From positions 8,556,001 to 8,620,000 of the forward strand of contig NC_088323.1 of the NCBI RefSeq assembly GCF_910592395.1: 64,000 bases of DNA, in the 5' to 3' direction. The DNA comes from Lineus longissimus (lineage: Eukaryota > Nemertea > Pilidiophora > Heteronemertea > Lineidae). Under the pieces are notes generated by a model. That model saw only the letters and a list, made by a program, of their open reading frames with translations. It was not told the origin of the DNA and ran no database searches. Numbering within the stretch: position 1 is the first letter of the stretch; each line of letters opens with the position of its first letter. The position numbers and the translations under genes were made by a program. Positions 23,289-35,172 of this stretch are shown here, piece by piece.

Positions 23289-24851
23289 TCTTTTGAGGGC
23301 TGAGTGAACTATGAGATTTATGTGATTTCGGGACTGTGCAATGTGTTTGTCGATCGAGTAGTGAATTTGCGAATCGAACTGATTCCTGTGATTTCTTTCT
23401 ATGTCGTGGATCCGAATGCAGTATATAAGTGTGTCACTGAAGTTCTGGTGCTGGTGAGATCTTCTTTTCGTCTTCCGAACATTGTTTTGGATAAGTCGTA
23501 GATATGGCATGCCGCCATATTGCTGTGAGGATTCTCTTGCATTTTCGTTCCTTTTTACATTACGAGCAGTGTTAGGCGGTATGTGTTCGTGCCAGTGTGC
23601 CCACAGTACTGTATTTCGATCTGATCTTTGAAAATAAGCGCCTCGCGAACTTTGGGGGGGGGGGGGGGTGTGGTTATTTCCGCGACGTAGTATTGACGCT
23701 TGACGATTGACGGCGCAGTGGACAATATACTTTTTGTTATGCATGTATTGACTATTGTGACCTTGGACAAGCACTTGACTTGACATTTTCGTTTAAAACT
23801 GATTATGAACTTTTGCCTTAATTTGACATAAACGCTTATGCATGATCGTAAACATTTATTTGCTTTTCGTTCATTCTGCATGCTATGAATTGACATGATA
23901 TTGAGGGACCGTCACATCATTTCATAACATATTGATTTTTATATGCAGATAACCTTTGGTGGGTAATGAAGTATTTTGCTTAGATATCTTTGGTTTTCAC
24001 GCAGCATGTTTAATGCATACTTGCTTTGCTTTCCTCCTAGCACAGCTTGCATGGTGATTATAATTTTGTTGCATAATTTCAGTAGAACAGCTGGTATTAT
24101 CTTGATAACTTATTATCACAGACATGGTACTACATATCAGTAGTCATTTTGTTTGCATGCATGTTTTAGTTGACCACTGATAGGTATAAGCGGTATTTAG
24201 TTAACTAGTTACTGTTGTGTAAATGTGAGTGTGAGCCATTTATTTGATGTCAATTTCTATAAGGGTGAGGAAGTATTGTGAGGAAGGTCTGGATTGTTGA
24301 TATTGAATTGCAAACTAGTGGATGAAAATTTTAGATTTTGACTTGGTCAGGTCAGTCCAAATTTATGTGACGTAGTTAGGTTGGACTTGCCGCATTGACG
24401 TTGGAATTCAGGTATATACGGATCACTATCAGCAATAGTTTAGTGAAAGATGATTGATGAATTTTCAATTGCAGCCTTTCTTTGAGGACCCAAGTTTCAA
24501 TTTCAGCAGTCATTTGAGGAAATTGATAAACCGATTTTCAATTTCAGCAACCCTTAAAGGTCATATACGTGTATCAAGGTTTTTTGCCATTTCCTGCTGT
24601 AAGACGATTTCAAAAGTGTACCTAACACTTTATACAATACAGAAAACCAAATGCAATTAGCTCCATCCATTTTGAAGATATAGCCAATTATGTGTTTGAC
24701 AACTTGATTACCTGATCAGGCTAGCAACTGGCTTGTTAGAGCCAGGCGGCGGGTTCAGCAAAAGTTGTGATGTAGATCATGTCATGCAATCATAAAAGCA
24801 GGAGGGCCTTAATTAGTTATGCACACCTGGAAGTAATGTGTTTCATTCACT
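23289..24851. other. Non-coding interval with poly-G run
   Basis: No gene supported. A G-run lies at about 23655-23668. Long minus-strand ORFs across it (23277-23786, 23555-23896) are rejected as artefacts. Confidence 0.45.
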
Positions 24852-25205
24852 ATGGTGTATTGTGTGGCTCCGAATTGTGTCAAGGCTAGCACAAAGAACA
24901 ATCGAATGACGGATGGGACCCATTTTCATGAATTTCCAAAGCCAGTTGAACGAGAGAGGAGGAAGCTGTGGATTCGGAAGTGCAAACGTTTGGAGTGTTG
25001 GAAGCCTGGGCCTTCGGCCAAACTTTGCAGTGATCACTTTATCGATACGGATTATCACATGAAGCGGGATATCTGCATCCAACTGAATATTAAATGCCAC
25101 TTGTTAAAAACAGCTGTTCCATCTGTATTCGATTTGACCAACCCCACTTACATGCGACAGCCTCCAAAGGAACGTTCGTTAGCCAAAAAACGTAAACATC
25201 AAGAA
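24852..25205 (+). CDS. THAP-domain protein, first coding exon
   Basis: The ATG at 24852 opens a frame of about 118 codons before a probable splice donor (aagaa/gtgagt, near 25205). The first 90 residues match a THAP zinc finger: Cys4 and Cys9 at the start (MVYCVAPNC), an HFHEFP motif, the invariant Trp in KLWIRKC, then LCSDHF supplying the second Cys and the His of the C2CH set, and an AVPSVF motif that closes the domain. THAP domains bind DNA and occur in host regulators and in P-type and other transposases. No transposase domain is visible nearby, so downstream exons and function are unknown. No stop or frameshift in the domain: it looks intact. Confidence 0.88.
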
Positions 25206-25640
25206 GTGAGTTGAACACTATTTCATGATTTATACACTGCTGATGCACACAACACTCATACTACCCAAATGGCACATGTCATCCACTGTACAGTGGCTAC
25301 ACAACCATGTCAATTGCATTTAATGCCCGAGGCTGCTGAGGTCGGTTGTTATACATAATGTGTAGGCCCTATTGGGGCCTGTGATACCGCATAGTGTCTT
25401 CTTGTGTTCCAGCCATAGCAAGGTGACAGCGACACAGGTCAGTGTCACACCTGAAGTGATAAACGTTTACATATTTACAAAAAATGATGATTAACACTAG
25501 ACCAGTTGCCAGTTGCCCTCCTTGGCTTCCCTCAGTCTCAGTGATGATGAGGCCGAGTCCATGACATGGCAGATGGCAAATGTCCTTCAGAGACTGTTCA
25601 AATACATACAACCATTGAACCAATACAAAGCCATCCAAGA
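25206..25640. other. Interval between two convergent exons
   Basis: Probably intronic for the THAP gene. No further exon recognised on either strand. A minus-strand ORF at 25369-25752 lacks domain signs. Confidence 0.4.
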
Positions 25641-25754
25641 AGTGCCAGAGCATCAGATAAAGTCCAATTGTGTATAGTAGTAGTGGATGCATGTCATGAT
25701 GTAGTGCTGTGTGCATAGAGAACAGAGTGAGAATGTAAACAAAACTTGCCATTT

Positions 25755-25946
25755 TCTGTTGCCTGCACGTTCAGGGCGTTCATCCTCCACTTCCTCATCA
25801 CTTTCGTCCGAATGATCACTCTCATTATGATCTAGTGATATCAATGGCTCGAACATGTATGGCTCAACGTTTAAGTATCCTTCTGTATCGACCAAAACAT
25901 CCTCAAATTCACTGCTCTCACTCTCTGAACTGTATGCGGAAGCCAT
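25755..25946 (-). CDS. Acidic N-terminal exon, possible P2X7-C-like protein
   Basis: The ATG at 25946 (minus) opens a Ser/Glu/Asp-rich segment (MASAYSSESES...), then PYMFEPLI, a second acidic run and RPERAGNRKW. This plan, an acidic lead with a YxFEP core, another acidic run and an R-GN-x-W motif, is what I recall for the N-terminal exon of invertebrate proteins with a P2X7 C-terminal-like zinc domain. A possible weak donor (caa/gttttg) follows the Trp near 25755; beyond it the frame becomes hydrophobic and is probably intron. The identification is tentative, as the Cys-rich part is not in this exon. Confidence 0.4.
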
Positions 25947-26663
25947 CTTGCTTTGTTCTGACTGACACGACCTACGTCATCAAAAAATCCCTAGCGGCCA
26001 CATGTGGAACTAATCTAAAGTTGTGTGTGGTGGGAAATTCAAATAGTTTCAAATTGAAAATTGAAATAACTAAATAATGACTTTATTATTAGAATTTTTT
26101 TAATGTCTGGGATCTTGTTTTTTTAACCCTCAACATATTTCATGAGTATCAAGCATGTTTTCAAACCTTTATATATGACCTTTAAGGAGACCATCAGTTA
26201 GTACCTCCTGCATCTCTTATATATATTTGATGTTCAATCAACAACTCTTACTCACATACCTAGCTTGGATAGGGCTGTATTTATCAGTAGAGGTCATGAA
26301 GTCATTAATTATGTATATGAAATGTACCAACTTCTCGTTTGGTTAACAAAATCTTTGCTTTTTTTACCTAACAACTTTCTTTAACCCTCCTATAAATTAA
26401 CCCAAACAGAAATGACGAGAATGTACTGACTGCACAAGACAGTCCAAATAGTACTACATACTGATCTGTTAATATCCTCACATACCCTGGTTATATACAT
26501 AGTCAGTTCAACTTAGCAAAATATACTAGATTTTCAGATGGTTGAATTATAGAACTGGTGACTAAATAGTTGGTTAGTTTGTTAGACTATCATTACGGTA
26601 GCCTGTAGTATATTTCACATCATATATCTTTAATATTGACTTCAAATATTCATATTTTCTATT
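25947..26663. other. AT-rich non-coding interval upstream of element A gag
   Basis: No gene recognised. It may include element A leader sequence, but no primer-binding site is evident. Confidence 0.4.
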
Positions 26664-27952
26664 ATGGCCGAGGGAGGCAGTGACAAGCAGGCTACATTTT
26701 ACGACATAACTGCTATGTTAAAAAGGTTGCACCCTGGTGATCGTCAATTACATATCATCGATGCATTGAGTAGCAGTGTGAGCACTGATCGTCAGGGTGC
26801 AGAGGAAGAATATGTTGTCATGGAGAAGGTGGGTCGTGTGAACCGAATGCCTCCATTGGAGGAGAATATAGAGGTAAAAGATGCTGTGCATCCTTTCTCG
26901 AATAGGAATACGGTGCAGCCACCAGTAAGGAGTACCGGTCGGGGGATTTTTGTCATATACGACTAATAGGCCCATATCAAATCCGCTTGGGGCAAGGGTA
27001 AATGAGGCCTAACCCGGCCGGGGTTAGTGTGCCTCTTAATGATAACCCACCACCCAGTCATGTATATACGAAGGGAAGGGGACTGCCCATGCATAGTACC
27101 CTTTGCATGCCCCTTTACCCCCCATAGCGTCTGAGCGGAGACGCTCGGGTTTATACTCAGGTCACCATCCTCTTTTTCTGTCGGGATTGAGTCAAGGTAT
27201 TTTGTTGATACGCCTCATTTACCAAATTTTACGGGCGACAAAAAGTCAGAGGTGTCGTATAGGCAGTGGAGGGCTGAGACAAAAGGTATCTTACAGGATG
27301 TTGGCCTTCCACTGCAAACAATTCTACAGTTACAGTATGGTGATGAGATCAACTCATACGAGGTCATTACCGATTTTTTATAGGTTGTTTGGAACTGTCC
27401 TGACCTCCGAACAGGTCCTGGCTAAGTTTTACGCTGCATCACAGGAGCAAGACTAATGTGTCATCGCCTGGGGATGCTGACTACGCGAAATTTTGTCTCG
27501 GTGTCCTGATCGATGAGGAATATAAGACGGGAAGATATGCTGCGGCTATTTTACGTCAAAAATTCGTCCAAAGAGAAGATTTTAATAAACTTCTAGTTTC
27601 TGCTACAGCGGTGGAGCAGGAGTCTGGGATAATGAAGTCCAAGTCTGTCAGCCAGCTGTCGCCTAGCTCTATTGCTCCGGAGGTCGAGAAGATGGACATT
27701 ATTATTTTGAAGATGATTGTTGCCTTGGAAGGCCAAGTAGCGGACTTGAAAAAAACTCAAGCCCGCGAAAAGGCGAAAGTCAAGGACACCGCATCTTCTT
27801 CAGGTGTGTCCACTTCTTCTTCCGTACCTGTTTTAAATACGTTTGGCGGTAAAGCCAAAGTATATTTTCCAGGGAAATGTAATTTTTGTCATAAGAAAAG
27901 GCATAAAGTCGCCACTTGTTATCGCCGTATTAATCAGGAAGCAGGCATTTAA
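26664..27952 (+). pseudogene. gag: Gypsy element A gag, degenerate
   Basis: Pieces in different frames: 26664-26966, about 27190-27450 and 27458-27952. The second contains LPNFTGDKKSEVSYRQW and the third a gag-like helical segment and, near 27870-27915, CNFCHKKRHKVATC, a CX2CX4HX4C zinc knuckle whose Gly positions are lost. This order (N-terminal region, capsid-like region, knuckle, then protease) is that of Ty3/Gypsy gag. Stops at 26964 and about 27380-27455 break it. It is the 5' coding part of a retrotransposon whose protease, RT, RNase H and integrase lie further right, beyond a nested insertion. Confidence 0.75.
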
Positions 27953-28279
27953 ACTTGCAGGAACCCGCGGACGGAAGGATCCGCGGGCGAAAACCGTAAA
28001 GCCTCGTACCAATATATACAATGTACTGGTGGGGAAGCCTTCTGAGACTACTGTTGTTTTGGATCAGAAAGTTGAGTGTTTGGTTGATACCGGTTCTGTT
28101 GTTTTAATTGTTTCCTCTTCTTTTCTTGATGATTATTTCCCCAATTTGGAGGTACAACCATTGTCCTATATCCTGGACATCCAGAGTGCCACTGGAGACA
28201 AGCTCCCCTATAAAGGTTTTGTAGAGTTACCTCTTAAAATTGACTCGCTTACATTGGGTATTCTATTACTCGTTGTTGC
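27953..28279 (+). pseudogene. pol: Gypsy element A protease, interrupted
   Basis: The frame 27843-28334 contains ECLVDTGSVVLIVSSSF (about 28075-28125), the DTG active-site motif of a retroelement aspartic protease, followed by KLPYKGFVELPL. The protein reading is cut at 28280, where the LTR of element C begins; the expected continuation resumes at about 37761. The nested insertion is therefore directly visible as an interrupted protein. Confidence 0.8.
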
Positions 28280-28531
28280 TGCGCCAGTGGTTATAGTAAG
28301 CCACTGTTGTAGTAAGCTGTCCCCTAGGGATTAACAGTATGTAATTAGTTGTATGTATATACAGTCACACTCGTTTGTCTATTATTGTTAACCCTTGTGT
28401 AGTATACATTATTGTAGTGTAAAGTTAGTTTATATTCTACCACTGTAGAAGTAAGACGTGTTATCTTTAGTTGTATTAAAAGTTACTTTCGTGGAACCTT
28501 TTTCGTTGGTTGTGTTTTGTGGTGGGATACC
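28280..28531 (+). repeat. 5' LTR of Gypsy element C
   Basis: Starts tgcgccagtggttatagtaa and ends near tggtgggatac. The same sequence recurs at 37575-37755 in the same orientation. This copy has about 70 bp (about 28309-28378, including a TATA-like gtatgtatatacag) missing from the right copy. It abuts element A protease on its left. A clean target-site duplication was not found. Confidence 0.88.
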
Positions 28532-28722
28532 TTGTCCATACTGGCGAGGTGGCAGCCGGATTACGAACCTTCCGACAAACCGTACCCGTCGTGGAAAAAA
28601 AACAACAACAAGACTCTTCTCACAATATACGTGCATGTTCTCACACAACGCCGTGAATACGCACGGGGATATCAACCGGAATAGAACTGTTACTGTAACC
28701 TTACTGTAACTCTGTCGTCATA

Positions 28723-29420
28723 ATGCAGCGTGCACCGAAACAGTGGTGTCTTACTAAGACCGAGACAATAAACTCATTCGAAAGTTGGAGACAGAATCTG
28801 GTATACACACTGTCCCTAGCTGCTAACTTCGCACCGTTTCTGATAGACGGCAAATCGTGGGGAAAGAAAACAAAAGCAGCTCCACTCCGTGGCTTCAAAA
28901 ACGATCCAGATACGGTTGCCGAAGCCAAAAGACGCACCGCAGAGCAGAAAGCCAGCCAGCTAGAGTTAATGCTAAGTCAAATCGATGTCCTATAATCTCT
29001 AGAAACACTATCGTGAAAAACTCGTCTATCGAAGGGATTTGGCAAAAGATCCGCCTCCATTTTGGTTTCCAGACCACAGGAGGACACTTACTGGACTTTG
29101 CCGAAATTCATCTCGAACCCGATGAACGCCCCGAGGACCTATACCAAAGGTTAACCGCGTTCGTCGAGGACAACTCACTCAGAGCTAACGGCATAACTCA
29201 TCACGGGGAACAAGTCGGTGAGGACAAAGATCTCAGCCCCACCCTTGAAAACCTCATTGTTCTAACGTGGCTGAGACTGATACACCCGGACATGTCAAAG
29301 CTGGTAAAACAGAGATATGGCACAGAACTTAGGTCCAGAACTTTAGTATCATTCTATTAAACCAGAAATTCCACAAGCTCTGGAATCGTTACTTGATGAG
29401 ATCCATACGTCTGAAACAGT
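28723..29420 (+). pseudogene. gag: Gypsy element C gag-like region
   Basis: Two frames, 28723-28995 and 28990-29360, carry one continuous gag-like protein: [19 protein letters not shown] in the first, then [38 protein letters not shown] and [15 protein letters not shown] in the second. I recognise this as the gag of a Gypsy-type family common in cnidarians, molluscs and lancelets. A 1-nt type frame break near 28990 and a stop at 29358 inactivate it. Confidence 0.8.
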
Positions 29421-29431
29421 CAAAGTGATGC

Positions 29432-29916
29432 GTGCTGATGCATCATGACACTACAGACCGAAACCAAGTGCCACTCGCCCACCAACCAAAGCAACGAACT
29501 ATCGGAGCAAATCGTGTCCGCTTTGCAAACAAGCGGGCCTCTCAGAGTATAGCCATTACCTCAGTGAGTGTCGACACCTCCCCGAAAATGACTGCCGATA
29601 CATGGTCAAGGCACGCCAAATAATAGGAGTTCTCGAAAGTGACGTCGACGAGGAGGGCGAACATTTGCCCTCAATCGATTCGCACACCTACTCGGATGAT
29701 CTCCGAGACTCGTCCTCAACTGCAAGTAGAATTCGTGTCAGCCAGTCAGACTCACCCTATATCGATGCGTTCTATAGTCATTTTAGTACCCGTATAACGA
29801 TAGACAGTGGCGCTACAGGGAACATGATCAGTCTATCCGCTGTGAAAAAACTAAATGGCGACATTCGCAATAGCTCTCAATATGCTCATCAAGCAGACGG
29901 TTCCTCACCACTTTAA
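29432..29916 (+). pseudogene. pol: Gypsy element C protease, N-terminal part
   Basis: The frame 29602-29916 contains TRITIDSGATGNMISLSAV (about 29790-29845), the DSG active site of an aspartic protease, preceded by a weakly conserved linker. The coding sequence is cut after the TTAA at 29913-29916 by insertion of DNA transposon K1. The remainder of the protease resumes at about 33861. Confidence 0.85.
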
Positions 29917-30579
29917 ACAGGTAGCTGCCATATAAAAGGTGTGGGTTGGGACGAGGCTGGCTTTTGCCAGTAAGATATTTTTGAATTCAGAGCTCCTGCC
30001 ATTTGGGCCAGTTTATTCAAAATTACAAGAGTTTGAAAAGGCAGTTTTCAATGAAAAGTTGATACATTTATCATGAAGTTTCATGAAAGCCATATGCCCA
30101 CTTAGGGTTTATGAGATGGTCTATTTGTCGGAGAAATTAGGTGGGAAAGATTTGTAACTGAAAATTTGCTTCATTAATAATGCATAAATGTACTATGTGA
30201 TAGACAGTTTGAGGTATGATTGGCATGTGGTAAGGCTAAATATGGACATTGTAAACAAAAGCATGTGACTGTTGTGCAGGAAAATTAGTCCCCTGAAAAA
30301 GCATGCAAAATATCCCCCAAAAAATGTGGAAAGGGGCCTACTTTTCATTGGGGGTAGTCCAGATGTATTCCATGATTTATATTCCACCAAAACATGTTAT
30401 TATTCACCTATTTATATTATTCACCTTTATGTTCAATTTTATGAAATATCCACTTCAGTCGTGTTAATCCACTTGCTTTGCATCACATAAAACTAGTGTA
30501 CTCCTTCACTGAATTCAACACAAAAAAGTCAAATCTAAATCTAAATCCACAATAAATGATTGTTTAATCCATAGAAGAA

Positions 30580-31239
30580 TTAATGCAAATGATGGCCAAC
30601 ATAGGGAATTCCTGGAGGGTTCGGATACAGTCCCCTAACCAATGTGATAACACAATCAGGGATAATTTCCCGGTCACTGGTACAGCTCCAAACAGTCTCA
30701 TCTTCACCCATATTTTGCAAACTCCTCTGCTTTTTTTGAAGATAGCGATAATCCATCCATGCAGCCCTGTCCTTGAGCATCTTCCAATACCTCTTATAAA
30801 AACCCTTTCTCAAAGTATTGTTTTTTTTCTTCGCTGCTTGACCAGCACCCAACCATCTGGGACGTTTGGTGGTGACACAAGGACGACAGTAACAGAGTGT
30901 ACACTCTTCACTGGCAAGGTCCGGCAGAATAAATCCATGCTCTCTTTCTTCATCGTGTCCACCTTGATTTACAGGGTCCAAGGGAGCCACATTGTTCCCA
31001 GCATCGCTGTCATGATCGTCTGAGCTATCCTCCATGTTAGGTCCATCAACTGTAGATGATGATGATGGCACAGGTTCAACAGTATCCTGGACTGATTCAG
31101 TTCTGATACATTGTATCCCTTTATCCACCATTTGTGGTTCTGCTTCCACTAAGTCCATCCCATGAAAAGTGAAAATACCTCTTATCAATTCCCTTTCTTC
31201 CTCTGTGACATAAATTTGGTATAGCAATTTTTGAGACAT
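30580..31239 (-). CDS. K1 second protein: Cys-rich accessory ORF
   Basis: Intact ORF of about 219 residues from the ATG at about 31239 (an upstream in-frame ATG gives 226). The N-terminal third is TEEERELIRGIF-like. The middle is acidic and Ser/Asp-rich. The C-terminal half holds a Cys cluster, EECTLCYCRPCVTTKRPRW, then a basic helix-rich block (FYKRYWKMLKDRAAW, DYRYLQKK) and a closing LVRGLYPNPPG motif. K2 has a related protein with the same order. I know the C-terminal pattern as an uncharacterised family in cnidarian genomes. A metal-binding or DNA-binding partner of the transposase is possible but not shown. It follows the transposase on the same strand by about 145 bp. Confidence 0.75.
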   Translation of the reverse strand: MSQKLLYQIYVTEEERELIRGIFTFHGMDLVEAEPQMVDKGIQCIRTESVQDTVEPVPSSSSTVDGPNMEDSSDDHDSDAGNNVAPLDPVNQGGHDEEREHGFILPDLASEECTLCYCRPCVTTKRPRWLGAGQAAKKKNNTLRKGFYKRYWKMLKDRAAWMDYRYLQKKQRSLQNMGEDETVWSCTSDREIIPDCVITLVRGLYPNPPGIPYVGHHLH

Positions 31240-31383
31240 GGCAAAAAAGTTAGCATTCAAAGACTGGCTCTAGTCTAAGTGTGTGAGAAAAATCAGAGTC
31301 AGCAATTTCATCTACCTAACCCGAGCAATAGAATTGTCCTGAGTCAAGGGGGGATAGGTAGGCCTAATATAGGACTCCGATTA

Positions 31384-33195
31384 CTACGTATAGAAACTTT
31401 GTACCCATTGCTCCCAAATATCTGACCAAAAATTAAATCTCTTTTTCTTTTTGATTTCTCGTCCCACCATTCGCCTTGGATTTCTAGAGTTCTTTTCCAG
31501 CACAGTGGACGTCACCTCGCTATCTTGGTGCTCATTCCAGTCCAGGACTGACAAGTTGGTTCGGATTCGGTAGTTGGCCCTTTCGAATACGATTCTTTTG
31601 TTGTGATATTGGAGCAGAGAATTATTAAAACTTTCGACATAATGCGTATCCCTGCATCCAATGTAAAGATGCGGTGATTTATAAACCAACAGACTGTGAA
31701 GATACTTCTTGAGGGCTGCCTCTGCAGGGGCTGAAGATATTTCTGGCTTGCTGGGTTCATAGTCATGATCAGACCGACATGGGGACTCCTGATGACAATT
31801 GGCATGATTGTTCTTATAGTGCTCAATCACATTATCTATGCTGGCTTTTAGTCTTTCTGTATCCCCCTCACAGCGTTTGATGCACCAATATATATGAGTT
31901 TTTATAGATGCTGACTTATCTGCCAAGTCAACAAACCAATACCTTCCTTCTAAATATTTCCTCCCCTTTGTCAGTTTCGCCATTCCTTTGGCCACACCCT
32001 TTGTCATATGCCAGGTATCTAAAGAAGTAACGGTTGGGGAGCGTTCCACACGGACAAACTTAGTGATCGAGGCATTGTTATCATGTGAATGCACTCTGAT
32101 TGGGACACTCTCTCTGTCAAAATATTCATAGATCCTCCGTGTTCCCACCATTTCGTGCCTTTGAGTGATTGGATCGTCATCTTTTGAAATTACCTCATTC
32201 TGTAGGACCTTATGCGTATTTTCGCACAGGCAGACAACATCAGTAAAGCGGGCATTTTTTCGCCAACAATGTCTAGCGTCAGTAGCAATGTCAATACCAC
32301 CCAAGCCGGTACTTTCAACAGAAGCAGCAATTTCTTCCAACAAAGCATCTGATTTTGACTCCTTCACAACTCCATCCGTGACAGGAAGATACGAATCTTG
32401 GAATTTAGTAAGTGTCTTGTCTCCCATTTTTCCAATGTCAGCTGCATCACATATACGTTCATACTGATTCGGCAGGATTCCTGAGACAAAGTAACTATGG
32501 GCCATCCTTAGATTCACCGTAAATTTGCCTCCTTCCACATGGGGTGACGTCGATCAATATATGTTGTGTTTGCCTGTTTGGCAAGTGACATGAAATAGAC
32601 CGACATGGCCATCTCTTGCAGTTTTTTCCTCCCGGACTGCCATTTTTGATGTACATGTCCTGTGGTGCAAGCAAACTCGGTCCAACAAATTGTCCAAAGA
32701 TTGAACTGTCATTAAATATATTGGTGATTTGGTTTCATTCTTCTGGCAGTATTGGTAAGAAGTGCCACTAGGTTCACTTTGGCATTTATCAGTTGATGAT
32801 GATGATGCATCTTCGTTGTCCCCCTCAAACGTGTTGTGCAGTTTATAAAAATCGACAAGTTCCTTCAAAAGCTGGTAATTGGTTATCTTTGAGGCAGTTC
32901 CTCCACCAAGATGTCTTTTTATGCCGTCTATGTCATCAAATAGGTTGACTTTTTCGTTTTCAGAATTCGCCTTGAATTCTAAGCATCCCCGAACGATAAA
33001 TGATGTCTTCTGGCTTTTTTCCTTCCTCTTTCGGACTTTCGAAGGACTGTCAGATGGGAATCTCTTCCTTGGGTTCTCCAAACGCTCCTTTTCTCTCGAT
33101 CTTACAGGTACAGGAATTGGTGACGGATGTTCATTTGACGACCCTCCAGCAACTGATGCTGAATTCAGACTTTGAAAGTTTTCTTGTTCAGCCAT
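31384..33195 (-). pseudogene. K1 transposase, one in-frame TGA
   Basis: A single frame of about 603 codons runs from the ATG at 33195 to the stop at 31384, interrupted only by TGA at 32556-32554. Residues 1-100 are basic and Ser-rich, with an NLS-like KVRKRKEKSQK. A Cys/His cluster (CLHHRTCTSKM, then FHVTC) lies just before the TGA. The catalytic-looking part follows: DIATDARHCWRKNARF, HSHDNNASITKF, SLDTWHMTKGVAK and YVESFNNSLLQYHNKRIVF. K2 encodes the same blocks. Asp in TDARH, Asp in HSHDNN or DTWH, and Glu in VESFNN are candidate DDE residues (inference). At the TGA, K2 has TGG (Trp) in an aligned context. The protein would cut and join the element at TTAA. Confidence 0.8.
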
Positions 33196-33860
33196 TGTAA
33201 GATTCAGTACACAGCCTACTATTGCATTATGTTTTCAAAGAATTACCTTTCTCCCCACCTCAAAATAAGGGATGGACTCTCCCAATCCTTCCTGCACCCT
33301 GATGTACTCAAAAACTGTTATAGTAGCACTTCAAAGACCTTTGGCATCTGGCAAAACCATCCCAATCCCATTTTCCCCCAGTAACACACTTTGCCAGCTA
33401 TCATTTGACTTCCTCAGGTCAAGAGTGCAATGAACTATAAATGATCTATCACCCCACCACCTCCAAGGAAGGGGGTGTATCATAGAAAATTACTGAAAGA
33501 CACCAGGATACAGGTATCACCAAGATAGGATGCACATCACCAAAACCTGAGATGACCCCTCAAAAACTCAAGAGTCTGTGGGCTAATACTGTACCAGGAT
33601 ATCTCATGTGGAAGACTATCACATAACAGATTCTGCACATTGCCCTTGGTCATAAACCACAAATAAAACACAAATACTATGTGTGTGAAGAGATGAATTT
33701 TATCCAGGAAGTGCACTAAAACCACGTTGTATTTCGTTACGAGTGACGTAGCAACCTATTTATACATGTACCTATCACCAAGACCTAAATACTGCCCACT
33801 CCGCTCAGCAGGATATCTACCTGGGAATACCTTAACTCCTGGCCTGGCCACTAGCGGTAC

Positions 33861-34560
33861 GTGATTGGTGAAACAAGAGTTTCATTCGTTCGGGACAAAC
33901 AAGAACTCTTTTTTGAAGGACTAGTGATCAAAAACTTGAACGTAGACATTCTGGCCGGGATTCTATTCATGGAACATAATGACATTTTAATCAGACCCGC
34001 TAAGCATGAAATCAAACTCAGAAATGGTTCAACGTACATTTATGGGCCACTACACGCTGATGCATCCGAACGTCACGTAGTACGTCGCACTTAGGTTCTC
34101 CGCGGTCCTGCTAATAGTACAACAATTTGGCCAGGTGAGTTCATTGAAGTTAAACTACCATTAGACGATCCAATCGACCGCGACTCCGAATCCGCAATCG
34201 AACCTCGCCTAGATTCGAGTCGCTCCGCTGAAACATAGCCGATCCCAGATATCATTACCAGTGTCGCGGGAAAAATCCGTATCCCAAACATGACAAATGA
34301 ACCGGTTATGAAAGCGAAAATGAACATCTCTGTCAAATCCGCCATGTTTTGTCCCTGATGATAAACCGGCAGGTCTATCAGTCAAAACACCATCTACAGG
34401 CCTACCGCAGGCAAACTCCACCAAAAAACACACTGCCAATGTTCGCCTTGACCCAGACGGTATACTCCTAACTGACATAGCCGCTAAAAACCGGTCAACT
34501 CTAGCTGAGTATGACAGCGTCTTTAACCCTGAATATAAAGGCTATAACGGTGCTTCCGGT
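33861..34560 (+). pseudogene. pol: Gypsy element C protease end and linker
   Basis: Protein similarity resumes right after K1: VIGETRVSFVRDKQELFFEG and MEHNDILIRPAKHEI (33861-34094) form the C-terminal part of the protease. A linker with EFIEVKLPLDDP follows in another frame, with stops at about 34236 and 34356. Together with 29432-29916 it would have been one domain before K1 inserted. Confidence 0.8.
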
Positions 34561-35172
34561 CCATTCGAAGCTAAAGTAAATATGGGTCCCGTACAACCTC
34601 CACAACGAAAGGGCCGCCTACCACAGTACGTCCGCAACCATCTGGTAGAACTCCAGGACAAATTTGACACACTTGAAGAACAAGGTGTGTTCAAACGTCC
34701 TGAAGACTTAGGTATAACTGCAGAGTATCTGAACCCTTCATTTCTAGTCAAGATGCCCAATGGTGGGTTTCGACTTGTCACAGCATTTGCGGACGTGAGC
34801 AGTTACAGCAAACCCTAGCAATCGCTAATGCCTGATGTTGATTCTACCTTATGCCACATCGCCCAATGGAAGTATGTCATAACCACAGATCTCACTAGCG
34901 CTTTCTATCAAATTCCACTTTCGCGTGATTCCATGAAATACTGCGGAGTATGCACCCCCTTATGTGGAGTTCGTGTGTATGTCCGATCCGCAATGGGCAT
35001 GCCAGGCTCAGAAACCGCACTGAAAGAGCTAATGTGCCGTGTCACTGGTCATCTTCTTCAGGAAGGTATAGTTGCTAAAATAGCAGACGACCTCTACATA
35101 GGAGGCGACATTCCTGCAGAACTATGGCTTAACTTCAGAAAGTTCCTGCACGCCCTCCATGTTAATGGTTGA
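34561..35172 (+). pseudogene. pol: Gypsy element C reverse transcriptase
   Basis: Frames 34582-34818 and 34828-35172 carry [34 protein letters not shown] (RT motif A) and [13 protein letters not shown] (motif C, with ADD in place of YxDD, as this family does show). A stop at 34816-34818 lies between them in the same frame, and a second stop follows at 35170. RT domain of a Ty3/Gypsy-type element. Confidence 0.9.

Larger units (their letters stand above)
29917..33860 (-). mobile_element. K1: two-gene TTAA-type DNA transposon (Kolobok-like)
   Basis: The left end acaggtagctgccatataaa follows TTAA at 29913-29916. It matches the right end of K2 in reverse complement (acaggtaccgctggtataaa), and the two also share tttgaattcagagctcctg about 60-80 bp further in. 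The right end agcggtac at about 33853-33860 matches the same terminus but lacks its outermost 8 or so bases. K1 splits the protease of element C. It carries a transposase (33195-31384) and a second ORF (31239-30580), both on the minus strand. TTAA targeting is known for Kolobok and piggyBac; the transposase does not look like piggyBac, hence Kolobok-like. The superfamily name is inference. Confidence 0.8.

Noticed and set aside
23277-23896. Minus-strand ORFs of 169 and 113 codons
   Set aside because: They run through a poly-G/C run, overlap each other in different frames and show no domain.
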